The notes under the pieces: model-generated
Databases searched by the model: none
What the model saw: only the letters and a program-made list of their open reading frames with translations
Told to the model about the DNA's origin: nothing
Made by a program: the position numbers and the translations under genes
In this document: one piece after another, positions 21,668 through 31,573 of the stretch
How the letters are laid out: the number at the start of each line of letters is the position of its first letter
How positions within the stretch are numbered: the first letter of the stretch is position 1
Origin: DAMCZI01 sp032095175
Lineage (GTDB): Bacteria; Bacillota; Clostridia; Clostridiales; Caloramatoraceae
NCBI GenBank assembly: GCA_032095175.1
Contig: DAMCZI010000024.1
Location: 1 to 64,000, forward strand
DNA length: 64,000 nt
Direction of reading: 5' to 3'

Positions 21668-21752
21668 AATTCTATTACATTCTGCCTTTTCAAACATCCT
21701 AGAGTCGAACCAATTTGGCAGGGCTGTTTGAAAAGGCAGAATGTAAAGAATT
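21668..21752 (-). repeat. Palindromic repeat family 1, copy A
   Basis: Two 28-base arms (21668-21696 and 21725-21752) pair with one extra base. They enclose a 28-base core whose reverse complement reads GCCCTGCCAAATTGG then TTCGACTCTAGGA. Copies B (45061-45147) and C (60202-60290) have the same core in the opposite orientation but different stem sequences. Confidence 0.85.
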
Positions 21753-21788
21753 TTACGATTTATATTTAGTACTAAAGGAGAATTTGTA

Positions 21789-22376
21789 ATGGGGAAGATA
21801 ATTCTTGCATCATCCTCGCCTAGAAGAAATACGATTTTAAAAAACCTTGGAATGAAATTTGAAGTAATCCCATCAAAATGTGATGAATCAGCTCCAAATA
21901 TTCCTCCTGAGGAAATGGTATGTTATATTGCAAAGAAAAAGGCAATGGATGTAAAAAACAGGTGCTCAAGAGAAGATGTTATAATTGCTGCCGATACGGT
22001 GGTTTCTATTGATAACAAAATTATTGGAAAGCCCCAAAATAAGCAGGAGGCCTTTGATACCTTAAGAAATTTAAGTGGTAGAGAGCATAAGGTTATAACA
22101 GGAATTTGCATAATGTGTGAAGATTCCAATGTATGTTACCAGGGTTTCGAGGTTACTAAAGTCTTCTTTAAATCTCTTTCTGATGAAGAAATATGGGATT
22201 ACATAAATACAAGTGAACCTTTAGATAAAGCTGGTTCATATGGCATTCAAGGATTTGGAGGGTTATTTGTTGAAAAAATTGATGGATGCTATTATAATGT
22301 TGTAGGACTGCCTATTAAAATTATTTATAAAGTTTTCAGGGAGATGGGGATTAATTTGTTAAAAGAGGAAGTGTAG
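21789..22376 (+). CDS. maf: Maf-family nucleoside triphosphate pyrophosphatase
   Basis: 195 residues. LASSSPRRNTILKNLG at the N-terminus and AADTVVSIDNKIIGKPQNK are Maf signatures; SGREHKVITG and DKAGSYGIQGFGGLFVE complete the site. Maf hydrolyses dTTP/UTP or modified nucleotides and is linked to septum control. It starts the maf-radC-mreBCD cluster, two bases before radC. Confidence 0.95.
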   Translation: MGKIILASSSPRRNTILKNLGMKFEVIPSKCDESAPNIPPEEMVCYIAKKKAMDVKNRCSREDVIIAADTVVSIDNKIIGKPQNKQEAFDTLRNLSGREHKVITGICIMCEDSNVCYQGFEVTKVFFKSLSDEEIWDYINTSEPLDKAGSYGIQGFGGLFVEKIDGCYYNVVGLPIKIIYKVFREMGINLLKEEV

Positions 22377-22377
22377 T

Positions 22378-23067
22378 ATGAAAGACAATAACCTTAGAAT
22401 CAAAGATATCCCCACTGAGGAGAGGCCTAGGGAAAGATTACTAAAGTATGGTCCTGAGGCACTTTCTAACACTGAACTACTTGCTGTGATAATAAGAACA
22501 GGTACAAAATCTGAAAATGCTTTAGGCATTGCCAGTAGAATAATATGCCAAAAGGATGGACTTAGTTTCCTTGCTAATTGTACAATACAAGAATTAGGGC
22601 AGGTTAATGGCATAGGATGTGCCAAATCTGCACAAATAAAGGCAGCAGTAGAATTGGGCAGGAGATTAAAAAATTACAGAAGGGATAATTCAATTAAAAT
22701 AAATTCTCCCCTTGATGCAGCAGATATGATTATGGAGGAAATGAGACATTTAAGAAAAGAACACCTTAGGGTAATATTCTTAAATACAAAGAATGTTGTA
22801 ATAGATGTCAAGGATTTATCTATTGGAAGTTTGAATGCATCTGTTGTCCATCCACGAGAAATTTTTTCGGAGGCTATAAGAAAGAGCAGTGCTTCTATTA
22901 TTGTATGTCATAATCATCCTTCTGGAGATCCTACTCAGAGCCAGGAAGATATAAATATAACAAAAAGGCTTTATGAGGTGGGTAAAATAATTGGGATAGA
23001 ACTGCTTGATCATATAATTATTGGAGACAACTGCTATGTAAGTTTGAAGGAAAAAGGAATTTTGTGA
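22378..23067 (+). CDS. radC: RadC-family JAB/MPN protein
   Basis: 229 residues: an N-terminal helix-hairpin-helix region (IKDIPTEERPRERLLKYG, QVNGIGCAKSAQIKAA) and a JAB metalloprotease-like domain with VVHPREIF and the zinc-site motif CHNHPSGDPTQSQED. Despite its name a role in repair is not established; related proteins are found in mobile elements. It starts one base after the maf stop. Confidence 0.94.
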   Translation: MKDNNLRIKDIPTEERPRERLLKYGPEALSNTELLAVIIRTGTKSENALGIASRIICQKDGLSFLANCTIQELGQVNGIGCAKSAQIKAAVELGRRLKNYRRDNSIKINSPLDAADMIMEEMRHLRKEHLRVIFLNTKNVVIDVKDLSIGSLNASVVHPREIFSEAIRKSSASIIVCHNHPSGDPTQSQEDINITKRLYEVGKIIGIELLDHIIIGDNCYVSLKEKGIL

Positions 23068-23098
23068 AGATTAAACATAAAACGAAGGGAGCAATAAT

Positions 23099-24142
23099 AT
23101 GTCATTGTTTGGATTTTCAAAGGATATGGGTATCGATTTAGGTACAGCAAACACTCTTATATATCTTAGAGGAAAAGGAATAATACTGAGGGAACCATCA
23201 GTTGTTGCTATAAGAAATGATAGTACAAAGCAGGTACTTGCAGTTGGTGATGAGGCAAAGGAAATGATAGGAAGAACTCCTGGAAACATTGTTGCCATCA
23301 GACCAATGAAGGATGGAGTAATTGCAGATTTTGATATTACTCAAACTATGCTTAAAATGTTCATAAGAAAAGTAGCAAGCAGCAATTCAATGTTTAGATT
23401 AAACCCAAGGATTGTTGTATGTTTCCCATCAGGAGTTACAGAGGTTGAAAGAAGAGCAATAGAGGAAGCTACAAAGCAGGCAGGAGCAAGAGAGGTTTAC
23501 CTTATGGAGGAACCTATGGCAGCAGCTGTTGGAGCAGGACTTCCTGTAAATGAACCTACTGGAAGCATGGTTGTAGACATCGGTGGAGGAACAACTGAGG
23601 TTGCAGTTATTTCCCTTGGAGGAATTGTAACAAGCAGATCCTTAAGAGTTGCAGGTGATGAACTTGATCAATCAATAGTATCCTATATAAAGAGGGAATA
23701 TAATTTGATGATAGGTGAAAGAACTGCTGAGCAGGTTAAAATAGAAATTGGCTCTGCATTCCCTTGCGATGAGGAACAAACGATGAATATAAAGGGAAGA
23801 GATTTAATCAGCGGTCTTCCAAAGATAATCTCTGTATCCTCAGAAGAAATCAGGGAAGCATTAAGTGAACCTGTATCATCAATAATAGAAGCAATAAAAT
23901 CAACATTAGAGAAGACTCCACCTGAACTTGCAGCAGACATAATGGATAAGGGAATTATGCTAACTGGTGGTGGAGCTATGCTAAATGGTATGGATAGCTT
24001 AATAAACAAAGAAACTCATATGCCAGTACACATTGCAGAAAATGCTTTAGATTGTGTTGCAATTGGAGCAGGTAGAGCACTCGAGCAGATTGATAAGCTG
24101 GGTACATCAAGAGGATATGGACTTCCCCAAAGATCTAAATAG
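23099..24142 (+). CDS. mreB: Rod shape-determining protein MreB
   Basis: 347 residues, actin-like: DMGIDLGTANTLIYLRGKGI, VVDIGGGTTEVAVISLGG and the adenosine motif MLTGGGAMLNGMD. MreB filaments under the membrane guide lateral wall synthesis. It is followed by mreC, mreD and PBP2 in the conserved elongasome order. ATG 23099 follows AAGGGAG. Confidence 0.98.
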   Translation: MSLFGFSKDMGIDLGTANTLIYLRGKGIILREPSVVAIRNDSTKQVLAVGDEAKEMIGRTPGNIVAIRPMKDGVIADFDITQTMLKMFIRKVASSNSMFRLNPRIVVCFPSGVTEVERRAIEEATKQAGAREVYLMEEPMAAAVGAGLPVNEPTGSMVVDIGGGTTEVAVISLGGIVTSRSLRVAGDELDQSIVSYIKREYNLMIGERTAEQVKIEIGSAFPCDEEQTMNIKGRDLISGLPKIISVSSEEIREALSEPVSSIIEAIKSTLEKTPPELAADIMDKGIMLTGGGAMLNGMDSLINKETHMPVHIAENALDCVAIGAGRALEQIDKLGTSRGYGLPQRSK

Positions 24143-24156
24143 GAGGAAGGGATTTC

Positions 24157-24990
24157 ATGGATTTTCTAAAGAACAAGTTACTGACAATAGTGCTTGTTCT
24201 TTGTCTTGCATTTACGATATTTATAGGTGTAACAGCTGGAAGAAAGGGAAACACAGGGGGGATACAGGAGATAATCAATTCAACTGTGGCTCCAGTTGAA
24301 AAGTTCGTCTATTCTGCGGGACAAAGAATAGGTAATATCTTTTACTTTGTAAAATCAATATCTACAACAAGAAAAGAAAACATAAAGCTAAAGTCTGAAG
24401 TCGATAAGCTAAATCAAAAGGTAATCGATTATGACAGATACAAAAGAGAAAATGAAGAACTTGCCAGAATGCTTGAGTTTAAAAACGCCCATCCTCAATT
24501 AAAGCTTAAGGGAGCTAATGTTGTTGGAAGAGTAGGAGAAAATTGGTTCAACATGATTTTACTTGATGCAGGTGAAGCAGATGGCATTAAAAAGGGGCAG
24601 TATGTAATAACAAGTCAAGGACTAGTAGGACAAGTTTTTGAAGCAAACAAAAATACATCAAAGGTTATAACTATAATTGATGACAAGGCAAATATACCAG
24701 TTAAGATATCATCAACTGGTGATGAAGGTATGTTAAAGGGGGTAGGTGCAGGGATTAAAGAAAGCCAATGCAAAATAAACTTTCTTCCAATAGATACTAA
24801 AACTGCTGTTGGGGATCCTGTTGTTACTTCAAATATGTTAAGTGATAGCGAAACTCCGATACCTGCTGATATACTTGTAGGTTTTATTGAAAGAATTGAC
24901 GATGAAAAGCCTAATTTGATAAAAGCTGCTTATGTGAAACCAGTGGTGGATTTTTCAAGAATTGAAAAGGTTCTTGTAATTATACAGTAA
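24157..24990 (+). CDS. mreC: Rod shape-determining protein MreC
   Basis: 277 residues: N-terminal TM helix (about 5-25), a coiled coil (about 65-105, ENIKLKSEVDKLNQKVIDYD) and the extracytoplasmic MreC beta domains (about 120-275) with DAGEADGIKKGQYVI and GLVGQV motifs. It links MreB filaments to PBP2/RodA outside the membrane. AGGAGG lies before ATG 24157. Confidence 0.96.
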   Translation: MDFLKNKLLTIVLVLCLAFTIFIGVTAGRKGNTGGIQEIINSTVAPVEKFVYSAGQRIGNIFYFVKSISTTRKENIKLKSEVDKLNQKVIDYDRYKRENEELARMLEFKNAHPQLKLKGANVVGRVGENWFNMILLDAGEADGIKKGQYVITSQGLVGQVFEANKNTSKVITIIDDKANIPVKISSTGDEGMLKGVGAGIKESQCKINFLPIDTKTAVGDPVVTSNMLSDSETPIPADILVGFIERIDDEKPNLIKAAYVKPVVDFSRIEKVLVIIQ

Positions 24991-25004
24991 AGGGGTAATA
25001 TAAG

Positions 25005-25511
25005 ATGAAAAGATTCCTTTTACTTTTTATGGTGTCACTATTGCTTGTTATTTTACAACAGTCGATTTTCTCTGGTATAAGCATTTTTGGAGTAACCTTT
25101 GATATAGTATTTGTATATATAGTTTGTTATTCAATAGTAAGAGATGAAGTTGAAAGTGTAGTTGTGGCATTGGTAACAGGCATTCTGCGTGATGCGTTCT
25201 TTCCAGCTGTATTTGGTATGAATACAGTATTATATATTCTTGTAGCATACTCGATAGGCTTTCTTCAAAAAAGGATATATAAGGATTCTACAGTTATACC
25301 AATGTTTTTTACATTTGCTGCTACTTGTATTAAGGGGATAGTTTATTTTTGCTACTTCTATATTGTGTCATATAAATTTAATTTTTCTTATCACATGACG
25401 GGTGTAGTATTATTAGAGAGTTTATTTAATTCTCTAATAAGCATTATTATTTTTAGAATGGTAAAGAGAATGGATTCCATAAATGTTCTTAAGCAAGAAT
25501 GGAAATTTTAG
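25005..25511 (+). CDS. mreD: Rod shape-determining protein MreD
   Basis: 168 residues with five to six predicted TM segments and the family-typical GILRDAFFPAVFGMNTVLYI loop. It is a membrane partner of MreC in the elongasome, and it lies 14 bases after mreC. Confidence 0.93.
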   Translation: MKRFLLLFMVSLLLVILQQSIFSGISIFGVTFDIVFVYIVCYSIVRDEVESVVVALVTGILRDAFFPAVFGMNTVLYILVAYSIGFLQKRIYKDSTVIPMFFTFAATCIKGIVYFCYFYIVSYKFNFSYHMTGVVLLESLFNSLISIIIFRMVKRMDSINVLKQEWKF

Positions 25512-25525
25512 ATAGGGTGGTATGT

Positions 25526-28015
25526 ATGAAAAAAAAGTTTACAAGAGTTACAGCGTTTACTATAATAGTAGCGTTTATATTTGTCTTGCTATCTACCAGG
25601 CTCTTTTATCTACAGATAGTAAATGGAGATTATTATAGAAGCATTGCAGAAGCAAATGCTGAAAGGGAAATAGTTGACCTTGCACCTAGAGGAGAGTTAT
25701 TGGATAGAAACGGCAAGAAGATAGCAACAAATATACAGACCTATAATATAACATATGGATTGTCTCAGAAGAAAAGAAGTAGTGAGGAAACAAATAAAAC
25801 TATAATAGAAACAATCAATATTATAACAAAAAATGGTGATTCAGATAAGCTTAATATAAAGTCGTTTCCTATAAGCTATGATGAAAAATTAAATAAGTTC
25901 GATTTTCAATTTAATACTAGCGATCCGGAGATAATTGACAAACAAGCAAAGGCATTTAAAAAGGAAAAAGATTTAGATGAAAATTTGAATGCAAAGGATA
26001 CCTTTATGGCCCTTGCAAAAAAATATGAATTGCTTGGTGAAAAAGGGGAAAATAAATATAATATATCATTATCTACTCTTCACAAGGCATTAGCCGTAAG
26101 GCAATCATTAGGAGGACTTGCATATAAACAATATCAGGTTGTATATATTGCAAATAATGTTAGTAAAAAGACTGCATTTGAAGTACAGTATAGAAATTCA
26201 GAGATGCCTGGAATAATGTGGGAAGTTTCACCGATGAGATCTTATCCATATAAAGAAGTAGGTTCTAACTTTATTGGGTATCTTGGAAAGATAAGCAGCA
26301 AGACAGAGGATTATACCAATATGGGCTATGATGTAAGTAGAGAGCTTATTGGTAAGGATGGCTTGGAAGGAGTACTTGAGAATAACAGAGAGTTAAACGT
26401 ACAGCTAAGAGGAGAGCCTGGAATCAAGTATGTAAATGTAGATAAATTCGGAAGAGTATTGAAGGAGACATCTTGGAGAGATGCTATTCCAGGTGATACT
26501 GTAGTAACTACCATCGATATGGACCTTCAAGCAGCTTCTGAAAAAGCATTTGATCAAATGATGCAGGATATAAGAGATGGAAAGTATGGTGGGAGAGAAA
26601 GATATCCCAATGCAAATAGAGGTGCTATGGTTGTATTGGATGTAAATACAGGAGAAATATTGGCACTTGTCAGCAGACCTGGATATGACCCTAATCTATT
26701 TGCGGAAACAGGAGGAATTAAGGATCCTGAGGTTTATAAAAAACTATTCTTACCGGATGTTAAAGATCCGAGTGATGCTATTCCAAAACCTATGCTAAAC
26801 TATGCAACAAAGGGAACAGCGCCTCCTGGATCAACCTTTAAGCCATTTAGTGCTATTGCAGGACTTCAAGAGGGAGTTATTACACCACAGACAGTAATTA
26901 GGGACCTTGGGGTATATTCAGTAATAAAGGGGTTTAATGGAAAGTGTTGGATTTTTGATGAAGGTAAAGGAACCCATGGATCAGTAAACGTTGCCAAGGC
27001 ACTTCAGGTTTCATGTAACTATTATTTCTATGAGGTTGGCAGAAGGCTTGGTTATGAAAAAATTGCTGAATGGGCATGGAAGTTTGGAATTGGAAGAGAT
27101 CCAAAGACAAATGAAAAGGCATCTACCGGTATTGAGATAGATGAAAGAACAGGAACTGTTGGAACTCCAAAGGGATATAAATTAATGAACATCAGCGGTA
27201 AGATGAAAAAAATAGTTGAAAAACTTCAGAATACAAAATATGGTGGATATACATTAACCGAAGGGGTTGAAGACTATAACATTCTTAAACAAATGCTTAT
27301 GGATGGAGTGGTTGATGAAAAAACAGTATATGATAATCTAGAGAAAATAGGAATAACTAATTCTAAGGCAAAAAAATATATTAGAGGTGAAATTAAGAAC
27401 TTTAATACAGAATCCTCAAGGCCAGGAGATTCGCTTATAACAGCTATAGGACAGGGATCCACAGCTTTAACGCCTCTTCAGATGGCTCAGTATTTAGGAA
27501 CCCTAATAAATGGTGGAACAAGATATAAGGCACACCTTGTAAAAAAGGTTTTAAATCCTGATGGAACTGTAAAAAAGGAATTTCAGCCTGAAGTCATGAC
27601 AAAGCTTAATTTAAAGCAGGAATACATTGATGTAATAAAGGAAGGTATGAAAAAGGTTACTGAGGAGGGTGGTACAGCTTCAGTTGTATTTAGAAATTAT
27701 CCTGTAGAAACAGGAGGTAAAACTGGAACTGCTCAGTTTGGTAAAAATCAAGCAAGTGTTGGTAGAGCTGCATATGGTTGGTTCTTAGGATTTGCTCCTT
27801 ATGACAAACCTCAGATAGCTATAGCTGCAGTGGTTTATGATGGAGGACATGGAAACTATGTTGCCAGAGCTGTAAAGGCTGCATATGATGAGTATTTTAA
27901 ATTAAACAAACAGCAGCCAGCACAAAATCAGCAGCAGAATTCAGCAACCATACCAACAAATGGCCAGGTAAATACCAATACACAAAACACTACTCAGCAA
28001 AAACAACCTAGATAA
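25526..28015 (+). CDS. mrdA: Penicillin-binding protein 2 (class B transpeptidase)
   Basis: 829 residues from ATG 25526, after GGGTGG. The frame is open into the end of mreD, but the upstream ATG at 25499 has no site. An N-terminal TM anchor is followed by a pedestal domain and the transpeptidase: SxxK is S436-TFK in APPGSTFKPFSAI, SxN is the SCNYY segment, and KTG lies in GGKTGTAQFG. A Gln/Asn-rich tail of about 30 residues ends the protein. It cross-links new wall during elongation together with RodA. It is larger than the usual 620-700 residues because of insertions in the pedestal and before the SxN region. Confidence 0.95.
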   Translation: MKKKFTRVTAFTIIVAFIFVLLSTRLFYLQIVNGDYYRSIAEANAEREIVDLAPRGELLDRNGKKIATNIQTYNITYGLSQKKRSSEETNKTIIETINIITKNGDSDKLNIKSFPISYDEKLNKFDFQFNTSDPEIIDKQAKAFKKEKDLDENLNAKDTFMALAKKYELLGEKGENKYNISLSTLHKALAVRQSLGGLAYKQYQVVYIANNVSKKTAFEVQYRNSEMPGIMWEVSPMRSYPYKEVGSNFIGYLGKISSKTEDYTNMGYDVSRELIGKDGLEGVLENNRELNVQLRGEPGIKYVNVDKFGRVLKETSWRDAIPGDTVVTTIDMDLQAASEKAFDQMMQDIRDGKYGGRERYPNANRGAMVVLDVNTGEILALVSRPGYDPNLFAETGGIKDPEVYKKLFLPDVKDPSDAIPKPMLNYATKGTAPPGSTFKPFSAIAGLQEGVITPQTVIRDLGVYSVIKGFNGKCWIFDEGKGTHGSVNVAKALQVSCNYYFYEVGRRLGYEKIAEWAWKFGIGRDPKTNEKASTGIEIDERTGTVGTPKGYKLMNISGKMKKIVEKLQNTKYGGYTLTEGVEDYNILKQMLMDGVVDEKTVYDNLEKIGITNSKAKKYIRGEIKNFNTESSRPGDSLITAIGQGSTALTPLQMAQYLGTLINGGTRYKAHLVKKVLNPDGTVKKEFQPEVMTKLNLKQEYIDVIKEGMKKVTEEGGTASVVFRNYPVETGGKTGTAQFGKNQASVGRAAYGWFLGFAPYDKPQIAIAAVVYDGGHGNYVARAVKAAYDEYFKLNKQQPAQNQQQNSATIPTNGQVNTNTQNTTQQKQPR

Positions 28016-28035
28016 ATTAGAAATATATTTTAATT

Positions 28036-28063
28036 AAAGGGCTATGCATAAGCATAGCTCTTT
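28036..28063 (+). terminator. Terminator of the mre-PBP2 operon
   Basis: AAAGGGCTATGC (28036-28047) pairs with GCATAGCTCTTT (28052-28063) around ATAA. It is followed by AAAAATACTG rather than a T-run; the T-rich bases lie in the right arm. Confidence 0.65.
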
Positions 28064-28266
28064 AAAAATACTGCTTTTTAGGTGGTAAAACTTCGAAAAG
28101 TCACTATAATTTATAATTTGTGTCGAAAATTAAATTAAACTATATTTTTTTCTAGAACTATGTATGTTAAAATTAAATAATAAAGTGCAAATAATTATCT
28201 TTGAAAGAAGGAAAAACAAAGGTTTTGAAGAATAATAAAAATGTGAGTTGTTTTTGGAGGTAAGCA

Positions 28267-28890
28267 ATGGACTATGTTACAATAAAGGGTAGTAAGGATG
28301 GTTTAATTGCCTATGTTAATTCTAAAGACTATGATTCTGTAAAAAATGAGCTTATGGAGAAAGTAAAAGCTTCAGGGGGCTTTTTTACAGGCTGTAAACT
28401 ATCAATAATTGATAAAGATACGATAATTTCTGAGGAGAGGTATGGGGAATTAAAGGGTATCCTGAAGGAACTGTATAATATAGACCTTAAATATGATTTT
28501 AATGGTTTTGAAGAAAAAAAAGATAGAATGTTTAAAAACATCTATGAAGGTAGGACTAAGTTTATAAAAAACACTATTAGATCTGGTCAAAAAATAACTT
28601 ATAATGGCAACATTGTCGTAATTGGAGATGTTAACTCTGGAGCAGAGTTAATAGCTTCAGGTAACATTGTTGTGCTTGGAGTATTGAGGGGAATTGCTCA
28701 TGCTGGAAGCAGCGGTAATAAAAAAGCATTTATAGCTTCCTACATAATGCAGCCTTCTATTTTAAGGATTGCAGATTCTATTGTAAGAGCACCTGATGAA
28801 AATTATGAAAAACCAAGTACTCCGGAAATTGCACTTGTTAAGGATGACACAATAATAGTGGAACCTTATTTGCCTAATAAATTTGTTTAG
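28267..28890 (+). CDS. minC: Septum site-determining protein MinC
   Basis: 207 residues: MinC_N (1-100) and the C-terminal beta-helix (105-195) with NIVVIGDVNSGAELIASGNI and VVLGVLRGIAHAG, the standard MinC_C repeats. It blocks FtsZ assembly away from midcell. AT-rich 28064-28266 carries its promoter region; ATG 28267 follows GGAGGTAAGC. Confidence 0.97.
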   Translation: MDYVTIKGSKDGLIAYVNSKDYDSVKNELMEKVKASGGFFTGCKLSIIDKDTIISEERYGELKGILKELYNIDLKYDFNGFEEKKDRMFKNIYEGRTKFIKNTIRSGQKITYNGNIVVIGDVNSGAELIASGNIVVLGVLRGIAHAGSSGNKKAFIASYIMQPSILRIADSIVRAPDENYEKPSTPEIALVKDDTIIVEPYLPNKFV

Positions 28891-28929
28891 AACATACAGT
28901 AAAAGTTTTATAATATGGAGGGATTGTGT

Positions 28930-29727
28930 ATGGGAACTTCGATTGTTGTTACATCGGGTAAAGGCGGTGTTGGAAAAACTACCACAACAGCAAATATTGG
29001 TACTGCCCTTGCTTTAGCAGGTAAAAAGGTAGTAATGATTGATGCTGATACTGGTTTAAGAAACCTTGATTTGCACCTTGGACTTGAAAACAGAATAGTA
29101 TACAACCTTGTTGATGTTGTTGAAGGAACATGTCGATTAAAACAAGCTCTTATAAAGGATAAAAGATTTGATAGTCTATTTTTGCTTCCAACTGCACAAA
29201 CTAAGGACAAAACAGCAGTGAACCCTCATCAAATGCAAAAAATTGTTGAAGAACTGAAAAATGAATATGATTTTATTATAATAGATTGCCCGGCAGGAAT
29301 AGAGCATGGATTTGAAAATGCAGTTGCTGGAGCAGATATGGCGATAGTAGTAACAACTCCAGAGGTTTCAGCAGTTAGAGATGCAGATAGAATAATTGGA
29401 AAACTTGAATCAAAGGGCTTTGATGATCACCAGTTAGTTGTAAATAGAATAAGATTTGAAATGACTAAAAAGGGTGAAATGCTTAATATCGATGATATGA
29501 CTGATATACTTGCTATTAAGCTATTAGGTATTGTTCCAGATGATGAAAAAATAGTTATATCAACTAACAGGGGAGAGCCTGCAGTTCTTGATAATGATTC
29601 AAAAGCTGGACAAGCATATAGAAATATCGCACAAAGATTGCTTGGAGAAGAAGTACCATATATGAGTATGGAAGAAGAAGAAACTGGATTTATGAGCATG
29701 CTGAAAAAGCTGTTCTTTAGAAAGTAA
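28930..29727 (+). CDS. minD: Septum site-determining ATPase MinD
   Basis: 265 residues from ATG 28930, after GGAGGG; upstream codons of the open frame hold the ribosome site. The deviant Walker A is VVTSGKGGVGKTTTTANIG, with MIDADTGLRNLDLHLGLENR following, and the C-terminal amphipathic membrane helix is MSMLKKLFFRK. It recruits MinC to the membrane. Confidence 0.98.
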   Translation: MGTSIVVTSGKGGVGKTTTTANIGTALALAGKKVVMIDADTGLRNLDLHLGLENRIVYNLVDVVEGTCRLKQALIKDKRFDSLFLLPTAQTKDKTAVNPHQMQKIVEELKNEYDFIIIDCPAGIEHGFENAVAGADMAIVVTTPEVSAVRDADRIIGKLESKGFDDHQLVVNRIRFEMTKKGEMLNIDDMTDILAIKLLGIVPDDEKIVISTNRGEPAVLDNDSKAGQAYRNIAQRLLGEEVPYMSMEEEETGFMSMLKKLFFRK

Positions 29728-29738
29728 GGAGGGGTACA

Positions 29739-30011
29739 ATGGATTTATTTAAGATTTTCAGTAAGGAACCTCCATCTAAGGATGTTGCAAAGGAAAGGCT
29801 TAAGCTTATACTTATTCACGACAGAGCAAATGTATCACCTCAGTTTTTAGAAATGGTAAAGGGTGATATTATAAGGGTTATATCTGATTATGCAGAAATA
29901 GACGAGAATGGTTTGGAAATAAAGCTTACAAGGGCTAATGAATGCGGTACTGACGCCCCTGCGCTGGTTGCAAACATTCCTATAAAAAAGATGAAGGATA
30001 TGAAAAGATAA
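29739..30011 (+). CDS. minE: Cell division topological factor MinE
   Basis: 90 residues. VAKERLKLILIHDRANVSPQ is the MinD-activating helix region, followed by the dimerising beta domain (EIDENGLEIKL). It drives pole-to-pole oscillation of MinCD. Presence of MinE rather than DivIVA-only positioning is typical of many clostridia. Confidence 0.95.
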   Translation: MDLFKIFSKEPPSKDVAKERLKLILIHDRANVSPQFLEMVKGDIIRVISDYAEIDENGLEIKLTRANECGTDAPALVANIPIKKMKDMKR

Positions 30012-30037
30012 GAATTTTATTCTTATCTTTCTTGTTT
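30004..30037 (+). terminator. Terminator of minCDE
   Basis: AAAGATAAGAAT (30004-30015) / ATTCTTATCTTT (30019-30030), then CTTGTTTT. The left arm overlaps the end of minE. Confidence 0.75.
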
Positions 30038-30101
30038 TAATAAACAAAAATATATGTTATAATCAACGTGATAAATACAAAGATTTGTAGGATGTGGTTA
30101 A

Positions 30102-31205
30102 ATGCAAATTAATAAAAGAATGTTTAAAAACCTTGATTATAGTATCTTGATAAGTGAAATATTGATTATTATTATGGGAGTTGTTACAATTGCCAGTGCA
30201 ACAGGTGGTAATACAAGAACCTTCAAAATGCAGATTGCATTTTTTATTATGGCTTCGTTAATAGGATTAGTTACCCTATTTATAGATTACAATACAATTG
30301 GAGGATATCACAAGGTACTATATATCTCAACAATAATTTTGCTGGTACTTGTTCTTGTAGTAGGACAAAGGACCAAGGGAGCTAAAGCATGGCTTGGCCT
30401 TGGATTTATGGGGGTTCAGCCGGCAGAGTTTGCCAAGCTCACAACCATTATAACCTTAGCAAAGCTGATGGAGGACATGGAGAATATAAACACATTTAAA
30501 AATCTTTTAAAGATTGCTTTCTATGCACTACTTCCTATGGTTCTTATTCAGCTTCAACCGGATTTTGGAACAAACATGATATTTGCAGTTACTATTTTGG
30601 GAATGTTATTTGTTGCAGGACTTGATCTAAAATTCATTTATGGAGGAGCAATTGCAGCTGTTGTATCCATTGCAGCAGTTTGGCAGCTTAACATTATAAA
30701 ACCCTATCAGAAGGATAGAGTAATGGTATTTTTAAGACCTGAATTGGACAGAATGGGCAAAGGATATAATGCTATTATGGCAAAGTCTGCTATAGGTTCG
30801 GGAATGTTCTTTGGAATGGGCTTTAGAAACGGAAATCTTGCTGGAGGGAATTTTATACCTGAATCCCATAGTGATTTTATATTCAGTGTTTTTGCTGAAG
30901 AGTGGGGCTTTTTAGGTACCATGCTGCTTTTAGTGTTATATGGCAACATGATATTTAAAGGTATTAAGATAGCAAAAACCTCTAAAGACAAGTTTGGATG
31001 CTACATGGTGACAGGAATAGTTACAATGTTTACATTTCAGATATTGCAAAATATAGGTATGGACATAGGTCTTATGCCTATAACTGGAATTCCACTACCA
31101 TTTATGAGTGCAGGCGGTAGCTCACTTATAACTAGTATTATTTCAGTTGCATTGATATTAAATGTGGGTATTAGAAGAAATAAACTAGAATTTTCAAGGG
31201 GATGA
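30102..31205 (+). CDS. rodA: SEDS peptidoglycan glycosyltransferase RodA
   Basis: 367 residues, about ten TM helices. SEDS motifs include GAKAWLGLGFMGVQPAEFAK, QPDFGTNMIFAVTIL and the PFMSAGGSSLITSI segment near the C-terminus. It polymerises glycan strands with PBP2 (25526-28015). It starts 90 bases after minE and is coupled closely to mgsA. Confidence 0.95.
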   Translation: MQINKRMFKNLDYSILISEILIIIMGVVTIASATGGNTRTFKMQIAFFIMASLIGLVTLFIDYNTIGGYHKVLYISTIILLVLVLVVGQRTKGAKAWLGLGFMGVQPAEFAKLTTIITLAKLMEDMENINTFKNLLKIAFYALLPMVLIQLQPDFGTNMIFAVTILGMLFVAGLDLKFIYGGAIAAVVSIAAVWQLNIIKPYQKDRVMVFLRPELDRMGKGYNAIMAKSAIGSGMFFGMGFRNGNLAGGNFIPESHSDFIFSVFAEEWGFLGTMLLLVLYGNMIFKGIKIAKTSKDKFGCYMVTGIVTMFTFQILQNIGMDIGLMPITGIPLPFMSAGGSSLITSIISVALILNVGIRRNKLEFSRG

Positions 31206-31209
31206 TATT

Positions 31210-31569
31210 TTGAACATTGCTCTTATTGCACATGATAAAAAAAAGGACGACATAGTTAAGTTTGCAAAAAGGCATAGAGATATTTTAAAAAATCATAACT
31301 TATATGCTACTGGTACAACAGGAAAGATGATAATGGATTCAACGGAACTAAATATAAACAGATTTTTATCGGGACCGCTTGGAGGAGATCAACAGATAGG
31401 TTCAAAAATTGCCAGTGGAGAGATTGATCTAGTTATATTTATAAGAGATCCTCTAACTGCTCTCCCTCACGAACCTGATATAACTGCTCTGCTTAGAGTA
31501 TGTGATGTACACAATGTACCATTTGCAACGAATATTGCAACGGCGGAAATATTAATAAAATCATGCTAG
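31210..31569 (+). CDS. mgsA: Methylglyoxal synthase
   Basis: 119 residues. The family motifs ALIAHDKKKDDIVKFAKRH, YATGTTGKMI, LSGPLGGDQQIG and VIFIRDPLTALPHEPDI are all present. The enzyme turns dihydroxyacetone phosphate into methylglyoxal and phosphate, a relief valve for glycolysis. TTG start 31210 lies four bases after rodA, following AAGGGGATGA. Confidence 0.97.
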   Translation: MNIALIAHDKKKDDIVKFAKRHRDILKNHNLYATGTTGKMIMDSTELNINRFLSGPLGGDQQIGSKIASGEIDLVIFIRDPLTALPHEPDITALLRVCDVHNVPFATNIATAEILIKSC

Positions 31570-31573
31570 GTGT